From positions 201,146 through 265,145 of the forward strand of contig MSGS01000031.1 in NCBI GenBank assembly GCA_001940855.1: a stretch of 64,000 nucleotides of DNA, read 5' to 3'. Under the pieces are notes generated by a model. That model worked only from the letters and a program-made list of their open reading frames with translations, was not told the origin of the DNA and did not search any database. The stretch comes from Christensenellaceae bacterium Phil1 (lineage in GTDB: Bacteria; Bacillota; Clostridia; Christensenellales; CAG-138). The translations under genes and the position numbers were made by a program. The stretch's first letter is position 1, and every line of letters begins with the position of its first letter. Below are positions 1 through 8,457 of the stretch, in pieces.

Positions 1-3000
1 ATCGGGAACTATCTCGATGAAACTCCACATATCGCCTGTTATGTTGTCCTTAGCGGAGTTGGCCTTCTTTATGCCGTCCCAATACACTTCCTCTGTGCAG
101 ACCTTCTTCATGAAAGCTGCCGCGGTATCAAGCTCGTTCTGGGTAAGCGGCTGCACGGTAACTTCTATGGCTGCGCTTGCGAGCACATCGGTGGCTTCGC
201 CTTCGCCGCTCGGTCTATCCAGTATTTGTATAGTGATGGTAACGCTTTTGGCTTCACGGCCGGGCAGCGGACGATAGGCCAGCACGCGCGCTGCGTTGTA
301 TACATCGGTGGAACTGATAACGTCCTCGTTGCTGCTGGTGATCTTTATCGGCGTATATTTGCCGTCAAAGCCCTTGTTATAAAGCTGCATACTTAGCGCA
401 CTAAGGTCCTTGGTAGTAAAGAACTGAATGTCGCTTGCAACGTTGGCCTTATCGATATTGCTGTCGTTACGCGGATTGGTAAGTGCGTCTTCGGTTTCCA
501 GCATCTTGTTCAGCAGTTCCTGATAATCTACGTCCTTTTCAACAACGCTGCCCTTTATGGTAACGTTGTAGGTTTTGTAGAGATACAGGTCGTCCCTGCC
601 GCTGTAAGTGAGTTTAAGCGTAAGCACTACGGCAGTATCGCTGCTTGGTATGCTTACGGTAGCTTTGTAGGGCGAGAAGTAAGGATAGCTTACTTCTGAA
701 ATGGCAATGTCCTTGCTGCTGCTCTGCCATGTTGCGGTGGCCCAAAGCTCAAGGTCGGTAGAACTGCTGTAATCAACCTTGCTCTCATCTACGCCGGCCT
801 TAACGGGGTATTTAGGCAGTTTGGTAAGATCGTCAGCGCTTTCTATGGTTTCGGGTACAGTTATCCTGTCCGCAACGGTTTTCAGCGCGGCTTTAGCCTT
901 GGCTTCGTCCAGACCCATGCCAAAGTTGCAGGCGGTAGTTTCCTTAGTGTAAGTCTTGTAGGTCAGGATGAAAACGGGGCGTACATAGCCTGTAGCGCTG
1001 GAGGTGGAGCCGTTTTCGTTCCATTTGTAAATCAGGGTGCCGTCGTCTGCAACGCCAACATAGTTATAGCTTGAATAGTTGTCGTTTGCACCGGCCTTTA
1101 CGGAAACGGTAACATCGGTTATGCCGGCGGCGGTCAGCTTGGCCTGTATCATGGTAAGGGCGTTGGTGTCCTTGCCATAGGTGGGAAGATAGGTGCTGCT
1201 TATAGCTTCTTCGGCTGCGGTAAACTTGGCGTCGGCTTCCTTCTCCTCTTCGCTCTTGGCTTCAGTCCAAACGGCGTAAAGGTTGAAGGTTTCGTTATCC
1301 TCACTGCCGTCTCCCCAATCATCTTCTTCCCAATCGCGCTTTATGGTTGCGCCATCGGTATAGGCTACGGTTGAGCCATAGCTGCTGGTAGCCCAGCCGG
1401 CAAAGTCATAACCTTCGCGGCTGTAAGTGCAGCGGTTGAGCACAACGTTTTCGCCGAAAGGAGCAGCCTGGTCTGCCATGGTGCCGGTGACGGATGACTT
1501 ATCGGAATACTTTATGTTGTATTTGATTATGTACTGATATCCGCGCCACTTGGCTATGAGCGTTACCTCATCGCCCATGGTGCTGAAATCCGTATCCTTG
1601 GTAACAGCCGCGCCAAAGCGGGCGTCTCCCTCACCATCAAGTTTGATATACCAGCTTTCAAGCCGCTTATCGGTGGGCATATAGCGCTCCGCCAAGTAAG
1701 GCAGATTGGTATACACCTTGCCGGGTACTACGGTTTTGTCGTTGATGGTCTGCGTATATCCGTTGCCGTCGAAATGTACGGTTATGCCCTTTTCCCAATG
1801 GGCATACATGATAAAGCCGTTTTCGGCATCTTCGGCGGTGAACTTCTTGTTGGATGGAGTAACTTCATTGCCGCCTTCGGGGGCGTCATACCAGCCAAGG
1901 AATATCCAGCCTGTGCGCGTGGGATCAGGAAGTGAGTCCTGCTTATATTTGCCGTCATCCTGACGCACATAGTTGTAATGGGAGCCAACCATGCCTACGC
2001 GTGTGATGCTTTCAGCGCCATCGTAGTTATAATTTACGGTAATGTTAACAGGGTTGCCCTTCCACGTCACATACAGAGTTATGACTTTGTCCTGAACATT
2101 TGTAAGGTTCTTTACCGTGCCGCCATCCTGTACGGTGGGAGTCATATAGCCTTTATATGTGCTCCATCCGCTGAATGTGTAGCCCGTGCGGGTAAACCTG
2201 CCTTCGGCAAGAGGAATTGTTACTTCCTGGTCATAGGTTGCAGAGATACTATCCATGCTGCCTTCGCCGCCGTCAGCATCAAATGCTATGGTATAGGTTA
2301 TGGGAGCCCATTTGCCGGTATAGGTTATATCCTCGTTTATGACGGTTTCTGCGGTAAGCTGAACACTTCCATTAAACCAGCCATCGAAGTTATAACCGGT
2401 ACGTTTGATTGCCGCGGGGATATTGTTAGCGCCTATCTGCGCGCCCTTGGCAACGGCAACGGTTTTATCCTTGGTGGTGCCATAATTATAATTGAACGTT
2501 ACGGTAACGGCATCGGCCCACACGGCATAAAGATCCATAGCCGTATCGGTTTCTATAGCCGCCTTATCGGCATAGGTTACTGCACCGTCCTTGACGGTAG
2601 CCCAGCCAGCGAACAGCTTGCCTTCGCAGGTGAAGGCGTTGGCATTAAGCACGCCCTTGCCGCCATATATGTTCTGCGTGGCGGTTTCATTGGTGCCGTT
2701 GTTGGCATGCAGCGTTATGATAGTAGGAGCGCCTGCACTAAAGCCACGGACATATATGCAGTCGTCATTTTTATCGCCGCTGCTGTCCTTTTTGTAAACG
2801 ATTGTTACAACATCACCCTTTTTGGCGTCTATTACAAGCCGCGTCCAGTCTATTATGCCGCTTACGCCGTCTACAAGCGTTTTGTTTCCCTGAGTGATGG
2901 TCAGCTTATCATATTTTTGTTCTGTAGAAACCTTATATTCAAATATAAGGTTTGTATCGGCGGTCATTGTTAGCTTCAACGTGCTGGAGCTGTTTGATTT

Positions 3001-3213
3001 GCCCTTATTGCCGCTCATCAGCACGTCCTCGCCGTCAAGCGTGGTTACTTTCCATTTGTTGGTGCTGCTCGATGATCCGGGCTCAGTCTCTGCTATGAGC
3101 GGGAGTCCGGTGAAAAAGTCGTCGAACGTTTTGTTGGCTGCAAGTGCGGACGCCGGCAGTATGCTTGCAAGCATCAGCAGCACAAGCAGCAGGGACAGAA
3201 GTTTTTTCTTCAT
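1..3213 (-). CDS. Secreted InlB-repeat surface protein, 3' end outside window
   Basis: An uninterrupted minus-strand frame of 1,071 codons runs from an ATG at 3213 off the left edge, so the C-terminus and any wall anchor are unseen. The start follows a strong AGGAGG (3227-3232). Residues 1-26 are a Sec signal peptide (MKKKLLSLLLVLLLMLASIL, then ASALA). Residues about 160-650 hold six InlB B-repeat/Listeria-Bacteroides repeats, each with a GY.FDGW or GW..LGWY core and ending in a Y..W motif. After that comes a Lys/Glu-rich linker and Ig-like beta-rich segments without a recognised catalytic motif. The family is known from extracellular adhesin-like proteins of Bacillota; binding target is unknown. 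A terminator (3271-3331) separates it from the upstream small gene, so it probably has its own promoter. Confidence 0.85.
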   Translation of the reverse strand, partial: MKKKLLSLLLVLLMLASILPASALAANKTFDDFFTGLPLIAETEPGSSSSTNKWKVTTLDGEDVLMSGNKGKSNSSSTLKLTMTADTNLIFEYKVSTEQKYDKLTITQGNKTLVDGVSGIIDWTRLVIDAKKGDVVTIVYKKDSSGDKNDDCIYVRGFSAGAPTIITLHANNGTNETATQNIYGGKGVLNANAFTCEGKLFAGWATVKDGAVTYADKAAIETDTAMDLYAVWADAVTVTFNYNYGTTKDKTVAVAKGAQIGANNIPAAIKRTGYNFDGWFNGSVQLTAETVINEDITYTGKWAPITYTIAFDADGGEGSMDSISATYDQEVTIPLAEGRFTRTGYTFSGWSTYKGYMTPTVQDGGTVKNLTNVQDKVITLYVTWKGNPVNITVNYNYDGAESITRVGMVGSHYNYVRQDDGKYKQDSLPDPTRTGWIFLGWYDAPEGGNEVTPSNKKFTAEDAENGFIMYAHWEKGITVHFDGNGYTQTINDKTVVPGKVYTNLPYLAERYMPTDKRLESWYIKLDGEGDARFGAAVTKDTDFSTMGDEVTLIAKWRGYQYIIKYNIKYSDKSSVTGTMADQAAPFGENVVLNRCTYSREGYDFAGWATSSYGSTVAYTDGATIKRDWEEDDWGDGSEDNETFNLYAVWTEAKSEEEKEADAKFTAAEEAISSTYLPTYGKDTNALTMIQAKLTAAGITDVTVSVKAGANDNYSSYNYVGVADDGTLIYKWNENGSTSSATGYVRPVFILTYKTYTKETTACNFGMGLDEAKAKAALKTVADRITVPETIESADDLTKLPKYPVKAGVDESKVDYSSSTDLELWATATWQSSSKDIAISEVSYPYFSPYKATVSIPSSDTAVVLTLKLTYSGRDDLYLYKTYNVTIKGSVVEKDVDYQELLNKMLETEDALTNPRNDSNIDKANVASDIQFFTTKDLSALSMQLYNKGFDGKYTPIKITSSNEDVISSTDVYNAARVLAYRPLPGREAKSVTITIQILDRPSGEGEATDVLASAAIEVTVQPLTQNELDTAAAFMKKVCTEEVYWDGIKKANSAKDNITGDMWSFIEIVPD

Positions 3214-3270
3214 TGCTTGTTTAATACCTCCTAAGTTACATGTTTTGCGGTCTTTAGAGGCGCTTTTTAT

Positions 3271-3331
3271 AATAAAAAAAGCCAACGCGATTCATGCGGA
3301 GAGTATGCTTCCGTATGACATCTTCGTTGGA
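3271..3331 (-). terminator. Intrinsic terminator after DUF2292 gene
   Basis: On the minus strand CCAACG pairs with CGTTGG around an inner GGA/TCC hairpin, followed directly by seven T. It lies between the DUF2292 gene and the InlB-repeat gene and should isolate the two. Confidence 0.65.
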
Positions 3332-3395
3332 CTTCGGTTCTTCCGACAGTCCGGCCTCACAGCCGTAAAACTTTTCTGCAATTTTTAGTTGTGCG

Positions 3396-3572
3396 TCACT
3401 TGATTTGAACGCTTTTTTGCACCTCGGCATGGACGGGTTGTCCGCCTTTTACGGTGATAACAAGATGGCCGTAATCCATCTCCCGCATCAGCCTAAGCAC
3501 TTGATAATCCTGCGTGGTTATATCCTTTACCGCATCATGCACGCTTGTGCTTTCCGCCCGGCCTTGTTCCAT
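3396..3572 (-). CDS. DUF2292 (YezD-like) small protein
   Basis: Fifty-eight codons on the minus strand start at ATG 3572 behind GGGGGAGG. The C-terminal half (VLRLMREMDYGHLVITVKGG then QPVHAE) has the shape of the DUF2292/YezD family: a short helix, then a beta-hairpin with Y-G-x-(V/L)-x-(I/V)-x-V-x-(D/G)-G. Family members are 50-70 residues and of unknown function; some sit in sulfur-related operons. Here the gene is alone, between two terminators, and downstream of a cobalamin-riboswitch-like leader (3690-3850), which makes B12-dependent control likely. No membrane segment or signal peptide is present. Family assignment is from motif recall and not from a search. Confidence 0.75.
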   Translation of the reverse strand: MEQGRAESTSVHDAVKDITTQDYQVLRLMREMDYGHLVITVKGGQPVHAEVQKSVQIK

Positions 3573-3620
3573 GAGCTTATACCTCCCCCTATTTTGTATT
3601 TATCCGTGTATTAACTCCGC

Positions 3621-3650
3621 TAAAAAAGACCCACACATGCCGTGCGGATC
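3621..3650 (-). terminator. Terminator between riboswitch and DUF2292 gene
   Basis: Minus strand GATCCGCAC pairs with GTGTGGGTC (nine pairs, two G-T) across the loop GGCAT and is followed by six T. Its position after the riboswitch-like aptamer and 48 bases before the DUF2292 ATG fits an expression platform that acts by premature termination. Confidence 0.75.
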
Positions 3651-3689
3651 TTGTCTTTCTTGATATTCATGAACAAAAAAAGCAGCTTC

Positions 3690-3850
3690 CCGGTGACGGC
3701 AGGAACCATACGATCCTATAACGTATCTGACTTATCCCGTAAAGGGCATCACAGTGACCGACTCGCGGGGCATCTCACCCACTTCCGTCTCCGAATTCAT
3801 CCGGAAGGATCAACAGCTGATATTTGGCTTTTCCAGCGGCAAACACCGCT
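3690..3850 (-). ncRNA. Cobalamin riboswitch-like leader RNA
   Basis: On the minus strand the order of conserved blocks matches the adenosylcobalamin aptamer: GGAAGTGGGTGAGATGCCC (3768-3786, the GGGAA..GGTGAGAATCC region), GGTCACTGTGA (3750-3760, the CCGCCACTGT block) and ATAAGTCAGATAC (about 3723-3735, the AAGTCAGR B12 box). A small ATACG/CGTAT hairpin and CCTGCC (about 3697-3702) follow. The AGCGG/CCGCT hairpin near 3833-3850 may be the 5' end. A terminator lies just downstream at 3621-3650. The B12 box is interrupted by the extra hairpin, so it could be a divergent class; a covariance-model search would settle this. Confidence 0.75.
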
Positions 3851-3867
3851 TTCACATATATATGTTA

Positions 3868-3936
3868 CAGCATATTTGCGGAATATACAACCCCTTGGGG
3901 GATATATTTTTCGTATAAGGGCTATGAAATATGCTG
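3868..3936. repeat. Nested inverted repeat upstream of riboswitch
   Basis: The outer arms CAGCATATTT (3868-3877) and AAATATGCTG (3927-3936) are perfect inverted copies. Inside lies a second hairpin, 3882-3908, with the core ACCCC-TT-GGGG flanked by AT-rich arms. No T-run follows on either strand, so it is not a plain terminator. It could be part of the leader RNA or an operator. Confidence 0.5.
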
Positions 3937-4011
3937 CGATGGTGTTTATAACAAAGGGATGGCAATTGTCTTGCAGATGGCGGCCCCGGCAGGCTAAAGC
4001 TTAACAATGTA

Positions 4012-4040
4012 GAAAATCTGAGTGTTGTTTGTTCTCAGAA
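4012..4040. terminator. Weak hairpin after LysR gene
   Basis: TCTGAG (4017-4022) and CTCAGA (4034-4039) form a short stem, with A/T runs on both sides. It is placed just past the LysR stop codon and could terminate that transcript (or readthrough the other way); the stem is only six pairs. Confidence 0.35.
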
Positions 4041-4067
4041 AAAACGATATAACATAGCGCATGGTTA

Positions 4068-5000
4068 TTAAATCAGATTATTTGATATAACGCTTTCTAC
4101 GCATTTCTTAATGACGTTTAGAAGTTCTACAAAATATTCTTTCTTAAGTAGCTCATGGTCATATTTGATACATAGAGGGCTTGAGAGTATCGGATCGCCT
4201 ACCATCAGGAACACAGGACGCTTAATATAATGAAATTGCGCGGCATAGCTTTCTCTTGTGAAACATATTCCAAGCCCCTCTGATGCCAGCTGCATTGCCG
4301 TCTCAATGTGAGCTATTTCGGTATAGTTCTTTATCTTAAATGAGTTTTGCCTACAAAATGAGTCAATATCACTCCGCAAACTTGCGCCGTGAGGAGACAA
4401 AATGAAAGGACCGTTTACAGTATGTATGTCTATCCATCTGTAACTCATATCCGGAAGGTATACGCTTGCGCCGATTACCGGATCTGTTCTTGAGACGGTT
4501 AATAGCACTTTTTCGTTTAGCAGGACTTCTCCATCATTGCTATCTATACCAAATTGGTCGTTGTATATCAATATATCAAGGGCTTTATCTTCGTATTTTT
4601 CTATCAAAGATGCCCATTCACCAAGTGTAAACTGCAATTCAACATCCGGATACTTCTCTCGGAAGTTCTTTATGATGTTTACGGTAAGTGTAGTGCTGCG
4701 CTTTCGTTGAAGTCCTATTCGGATTCGACCGGTAATGCCAGCGCGAATGTCATTTACCTCTCGTTCAAACTCATCCTGCAACTCTATCATTTGGCGTGCT
4801 TTGTGCACATACAGTTCTCCAGTATATGTGAGTTTCAGGTTTTTACCGCTGCGATCGAAGAGTTGTATGCCCATCGACTTTTCTACATTGCTTATGTACA
4901 TACTAAGAGCCGGCTGGGATATATACAGCCGTTTAGCCGCTTCTGTTATGGAACCACATTCTGCCAATGTGCATATATATTCTTGGGTCTTAAGGTTCAT
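4068..5000 (-). CDS. LysR-family transcriptional regulator
   Basis: This 310-residue protein has the full LysR layout. Residues 1-60 are the winged helix-turn-helix (SITEAAKRLYISQPALSMYI, then LFDRS), residues about 90-300 the periplasmic-binding-like effector domain (GRIRIGL start, conserved LASEGLGICF near residue 245). It is transcribed away from the M20/Dpp operon that starts 379 bases off, the classic arrangement in which a LysR protein controls its divergent neighbour and itself. The effector is unknown; a peptide or amino acid tied to the operon is a reasonable guess. The start is preceded by a G-rich stretch (GGGGGG) as ribosome binding site. Confidence 0.9.
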   Translation of the reverse strand: MNLKTQEYICTLAECGSITEAAKRLYISQPALSMYISNVEKSMGIQLFDRSGKNLKLTYTGELYVHKARQMIELQDEFEREVNDIRAGITGRIRIGLQRKRSTTLTVNIIKNFREKYPDVELQFTLGEWASLIEKYEDKALDILIYNDQFGIDSNDGEVLLNEKVLLTVSRTDPVIGASVYLPDMSYRWIDIHTVNGPFILSPHGASLRSDIDSFCRQNSFKIKNYTEIAHIETAMQLASEGLGICFTRESYAAQFHYIKRPVFLMVGDPILSSPLCIKYDHELLKKEYFVELLNVIKKCVESVISNNLI

Positions 5001-5378
5001 GACAGCCCCCCCTTTTTTATATATTTATACTTCTGAATATCTCTATTGTCAATAGCGCTTATAAGAAAATATTATTTGTCGATAATACCATATTTACATT
5101 ATTTTAAGATATTGCTTAATTTTATCAACAATAATATAATTACATACTTTAACTCGTGTGGCTATTTGTCTTTGTATGATGACTTGAACAACAGAACCTT
5201 ATGATTAGCCGAGACTAATTTATCTACTGTGATTGGCATAGCGCAGAACACTGTCACCACACAACCAATAATAAAGTCTTATTGTTAGGATAAGCAAATT
5301 CGACTTTTGTTTTTAGACCATAGCGCTTACAATTTTAATCAACAACTAAGTACATTCGTCAAAAAAGGGGAAAAGAAA
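5001..5378. promoter_or_regulatory. Divergent LysR/operon control region
   Basis: This 378-base AT-rich gap separates the LysR gene from the M20/Dpp operon and must hold both promoters. The ten-mer ATAGCGCTTA occurs twice on the plus strand, at 5052-5061 and 5320-5329, and a shorter ATAGCGC at 5238-5244; each contains or approaches the palindrome AGCGCT. These are the best candidates for LysR binding sites. No convincing -35/-10 pair was singled out. No gene is seen. Confidence 0.5.
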
Positions 5379-6569
5379 ATGGATGAAATAAAATCCTTAA
5401 TGGATCAGTCTATTGATAACATACGTGAAGAGCTGTGGGCGCTTGGCGATAGTATTTATGATAATCCGGAAGTGGCTTTGCATGAAGTGTTTGCGAGTAC
5501 TTTGCTTGAAGATTGGCTTGAACAGCATGGATTCAACGTAACCAGAGGCTTGGGCACGATGAGTACTGCTTTCCGTGCTACCTATGAAAATGGAGCGGGA
5601 GGCCCATCCATTGGACTGCTTTGTGAATATGATGCGCTTCCGGGACTTGGGCACGCCTGCGGACATCACCTCCAAGGCCCTTGTATAATAGCAGCGGCCA
5701 ATGCCATAAAAGAAGCTAGCATAGATAAGCCGTATAAGTTGGTAATATATGGTACCCCTGCAGAAGAAAACCTTGCCGGCAAAATAACTATGCTTGAAGA
5801 GGGCTGCTTTAGGGATATTGATGTGGCACTTATGATGCACGGTAGCCCGACGACAACTTGCGACATTAAGTCCATGGCTAATTACCACATTGATGTTGTG
5901 TTTGAAGGTAAAAGCTCCCATGCGGCAATAAATCCGGATAAAGGCCGCAGTGCCTTGGATGCTCTACTGCTTACATTCCAAGGTATAGAGTTCCTCAGGG
6001 AACATGTTCCAGAAGATTCCCGCATGCATTATACTGTGGCGGATACATATAACATTCCTGCCAATGTTGTTCCAGACAAGGCCAAAGGCAGCTTCATACT
6101 CAGGTCTTTCAATATGTACACGTTGGAAAACATATTCTCCAGATTTGAGCGCATAGTGCATGGTGCGGCAGAAATGACCGAAACTACGGCCACAATAAAG
6201 GTACAATCTCATATGGCGGCCAAAATACCGGTACTTTCATTGAACAAACTACTGATTGACTGTGCTGAAGAGATTGGCGCTCCACGCATAAGCGGTCCAA
6301 GGAAGAAGCCAGGCTCAACCGATTTTGCAAACGTTATGGAAATTGTTCCCGGCTCCTGCATTCGCGTAGCATTTGTGCCTGAAAACGCAGCGTCCCATTC
6401 GCAGGAGTTTCTTGCAAACGGAAAAGCGGAAACAGGTCACAATGCAATAATATATGGTGCAAAGGTGCTTGCTAATGCAGCATATGAAATGATAAAGGAT
6501 GATTCGCTTCTTGCTGAAATAAAAGATGAGTTTATTCGCAATAAGAATAAAATGAAAGAGGAGGCATAG
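5379..6569 (+). CDS. M20-family amidohydrolase/peptidase
   Basis: A metal-dependent amidohydrolase of the M20 family, AbgB/HipO-like subgroup, 396 residues. The start was set at ATG 5379 behind AAAAAGGGG; an in-frame ATG at 5307 has no binding site. Visible motifs are CEYDALPGLGHACGHH (metal ligands and catalytic Asp/His), GTPAEEN (the Glu-Glu pair), MMHGSP (His ligand), the dimerisation-domain motif GKSSHAAINPDKGRSALDA, and a final SHSQEF. It should hydrolyse an amide or peptide bond of a small N-acyl or p-aminobenzoyl-glutamate-type substrate in the cytoplasm. It opens the operon and is followed after four bases by the transporter genes, so its substrate is probably what the transporter imports. 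Confidence 0.9.
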   Translation: MDEIKSLMDQSIDNIREELWALGDSIYDNPEVALHEVFASTLLEDWLEQHGFNVTRGLGTMSTAFRATYENGAGGPSIGLLCEYDALPGLGHACGHHLQGPCIIAAANAIKEASIDKPYKLVIYGTPAEENLAGKITMLEEGCFRDIDVALMMHGSPTTTCDIKSMANYHIDVVFEGKSSHAAINPDKGRSALDALLLTFQGIEFLREHVPEDSRMHYTVADTYNIPANVVPDKAKGSFILRSFNMYTLENIFSRFERIVHGAAEMTETTATIKVQSHMAAKIPVLSLNKLLIDCAEEIGAPRISGPRKKPGSTDFANVMEIVPGSCIRVAFVPENAASHSQEFLANGKAETGHNAIIYGAKVLANAAYEMIKDDSLLAEIKDEFIRNKNKMKEEA

Positions 6570-6573
6570 TGGT

Positions 6574-7530
6574 ATGTGGAAATACGTATTAAAGCGATTA
6601 TTGCTGCTTATTCCCGTAATGCTTGGCACGATACTTGTGGTGTTCTTCATAATGGATCAGTCTGATGTTGACCCTGCTAAGGTGATGCTAGGCGATGCGG
6701 CTACAGAAGAAACCATAGCGCAGCTGCATGAAGAACTAGGATTGGATGATCCATTTCTTGTAAGGTATGCAAGATATGTACTGAACCTGATTAAAGGAGA
6801 TATGGGTACATCCTATAACTACCATACTCCTGTTGCAAATCAGATTGCAGCAAGGCTGCCAAATACAATATTGCTTGCAGGCACCGCTGTGCTGCTTACT
6901 ATAATTGTTGGTATCCCGATAGGTGTATTGGCGGCAAAAAAGCAGTATAGCTTCTTTGATAACATATCAATGGTGTTTTGCCTGTTTGGCGCTGCATCGC
7001 CTGCATTCTGGATAGGCCTTATACTCGTTCTTGTGTTTAGTCTTAAATTACCTATCCTTCCAGCATCTGGAATGGGCAAAGGCTTCATCAACTGTCTCCT
7101 ATCTCTCATTCTTCCAGCTATAACGTTGAGTCTGCATGGTACGGCTACTGCTGCGAGGACTACGCGATCATCAATGCTTGATACGATACGCCAGGATTAC
7201 ATTGACACGGCGCGGGCTAAAGGTACTAGCGAGAAGGTGATTACTCGCAAGCATATGCTGAGAAATGCACTGATACCCGTAATTACGGCTGTTGGTCTAA
7301 ACTTTGGTGTTCTGCTTGGCGGGTCAGTATTGACTGAAACGGTGTTCGCATGGCCGGGAATAGGAAGGTATGTAATAGAATCCATAAAAACGCAGGATAT
7401 CCCAAGCGTATTGGGCTGCGTAGTAACCCTTTCTGTGATGTTTACGATTGTTAATGTTCTTGTTGATATTCTGTACGCCTTTGTTGATCCACGTATAAAG
7501 GCACAGTACAAGCGTGCTGGGAGGAAATAA
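6574..7530 (+). CDS. Peptide ABC transporter permease, DppB/OppB type
   Basis: First membrane subunit of an oligopeptide/dipeptide-type importer, 318 residues. It begins MWKYVLKRLLLLIPVMLGT, typical for DppB, and has about six membrane helices. The binding-protein-dependent transport motif EAA lies near residues 210-230 (DYIDTARAKGTSEKVITRKH), the site that contacts the ATPase. GAGGAGG at the end of the M20 gene gives the ribosome binding site. The next permease starts two bases after its stop, so the pair is translationally coupled. Confidence 0.93.
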   Translation: MWKYVLKRLLLLIPVMLGTILVVFFIMDQSDVDPAKVMLGDAATEETIAQLHEELGLDDPFLVRYARYVLNLIKGDMGTSYNYHTPVANQIAARLPNTILLAGTAVLLTIIVGIPIGVLAAKKQYSFFDNISMVFCLFGAASPAFWIGLILVLVFSLKLPILPASGMGKGFINCLLSLILPAITLSLHGTATAARTTRSSMLDTIRQDYIDTARAKGTSEKVITRKHMLRNALIPVITAVGLNFGVLLGGSVLTETVFAWPGIGRYVIESIKTQDIPSVLGCVVTLSVMFTIVNVLVDILYAFVDPRIKAQYKRAGRK

Positions 7531-7532
7531 CC

Positions 7533-8444
7533 ATGAATGAAAAGCAAACCGGCAATATAGTAACTAATGGTATAAACAGCCGCAGCTTATGGGCCGAAGC
7601 ATGGCTAAGGTTCAAACGTAATCGCGTAGCTGTTGCCGGACTAATATTCGTTGCCTTTCTTATCGTCGTATCAATAGCTACCTTGGTATTGGATTTGGTT
7701 ACGTCCAATGAAATATACAATGCTTACGTTGTAAAGCAGAACCTTTCTCTAAAATTGGCTCCGCCGAGTGCTGAACACGTATTCGGCTGTGATGAATATG
7801 GCCGCGACATACTTTTCAGGCTTATCTGGGGTACGAGATATTCTTTGTTCATTGGTGTTGTATCCATAGCCATAGCGCTTGTAGGCGGCGGTATACTTGG
7901 TTCTATTGCCGGATTCTATGGCGGAAAAGTGGACCAAATGATTATGCGAGTGATGGATGTATTCCTTTCTATTCCTTCTATGGTTATGGCAATAGCAATC
8001 GTATCGGCCTTAGGTACAGGCATGACGAACTTGCTCTTTTCAATAGCTGTGCCGCAGATACCACGCCTTGCAAGAATTGTCAGGGCATCTGTAATGTCTG
8101 TAAAGGATAGGGAATTTGTGGAAGCAGCGCGTTCAGTTGGCGCTGGTGATTTTGAGATAATACTCAAGTATATAATTCCAAATGCCCTCTCCCCTATCAT
8201 TGTTCAGGCATCGCTGAGTGTAGGCGCTGCAATCTTGTCAATAGCAGGTCTTAGCTTCCTTGGCATAGGCGTGCAGCCACCTGCACCGGAGTGGGGTTCA
8301 ATCCTTAATGCAGCCCGCACATATATGAGAGATGCTTGGCATATTTCAGTCATTCCTGGATTGATGATAATGATAACGGTACTTTCGTTGAATGTTGCAG
8401 GAGATGGACTGCGCGATGCGCTTGATCCAAAGCTGAAAAACTAA
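7533..8444 (+). CDS. Peptide ABC transporter permease, DppC/OppC type
   Basis: Second membrane subunit, 303 residues. The N-terminus shows the OppC_N segment (WLRFKRNRVAVAGLIFVAFL), followed by HVFGCDEYGRDIL, which matches the family motif H.FGTD..GRD. The EAA loop is FVEAARSVGAGDFEIILKYI. The C-terminus GDGLRDALDPK is characteristic of DppC proteins. It forms a heterodimer with the preceding permease. Confidence 0.93.
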   Translation: MNEKQTGNIVTNGINSRSLWAEAWLRFKRNRVAVAGLIFVAFLIVVSIATLVLDLVTSNEIYNAYVVKQNLSLKLAPPSAEHVFGCDEYGRDILFRLIWGTRYSLFIGVVSIAIALVGGGILGSIAGFYGGKVDQMIMRVMDVFLSIPSMVMAIAIVSALGTGMTNLLFSIAVPQIPRLARIVRASVMSVKDREFVEAARSVGAGDFEIILKYIIPNALSPIIVQASLSVGAAILSIAGLSFLGIGVQPPAPEWGSILNAARTYMRDAWHISVIPGLMIMITVLSLNVAGDGLRDALDPKLKN

Positions 8445-8457
8445 ATGGAGATATCAC

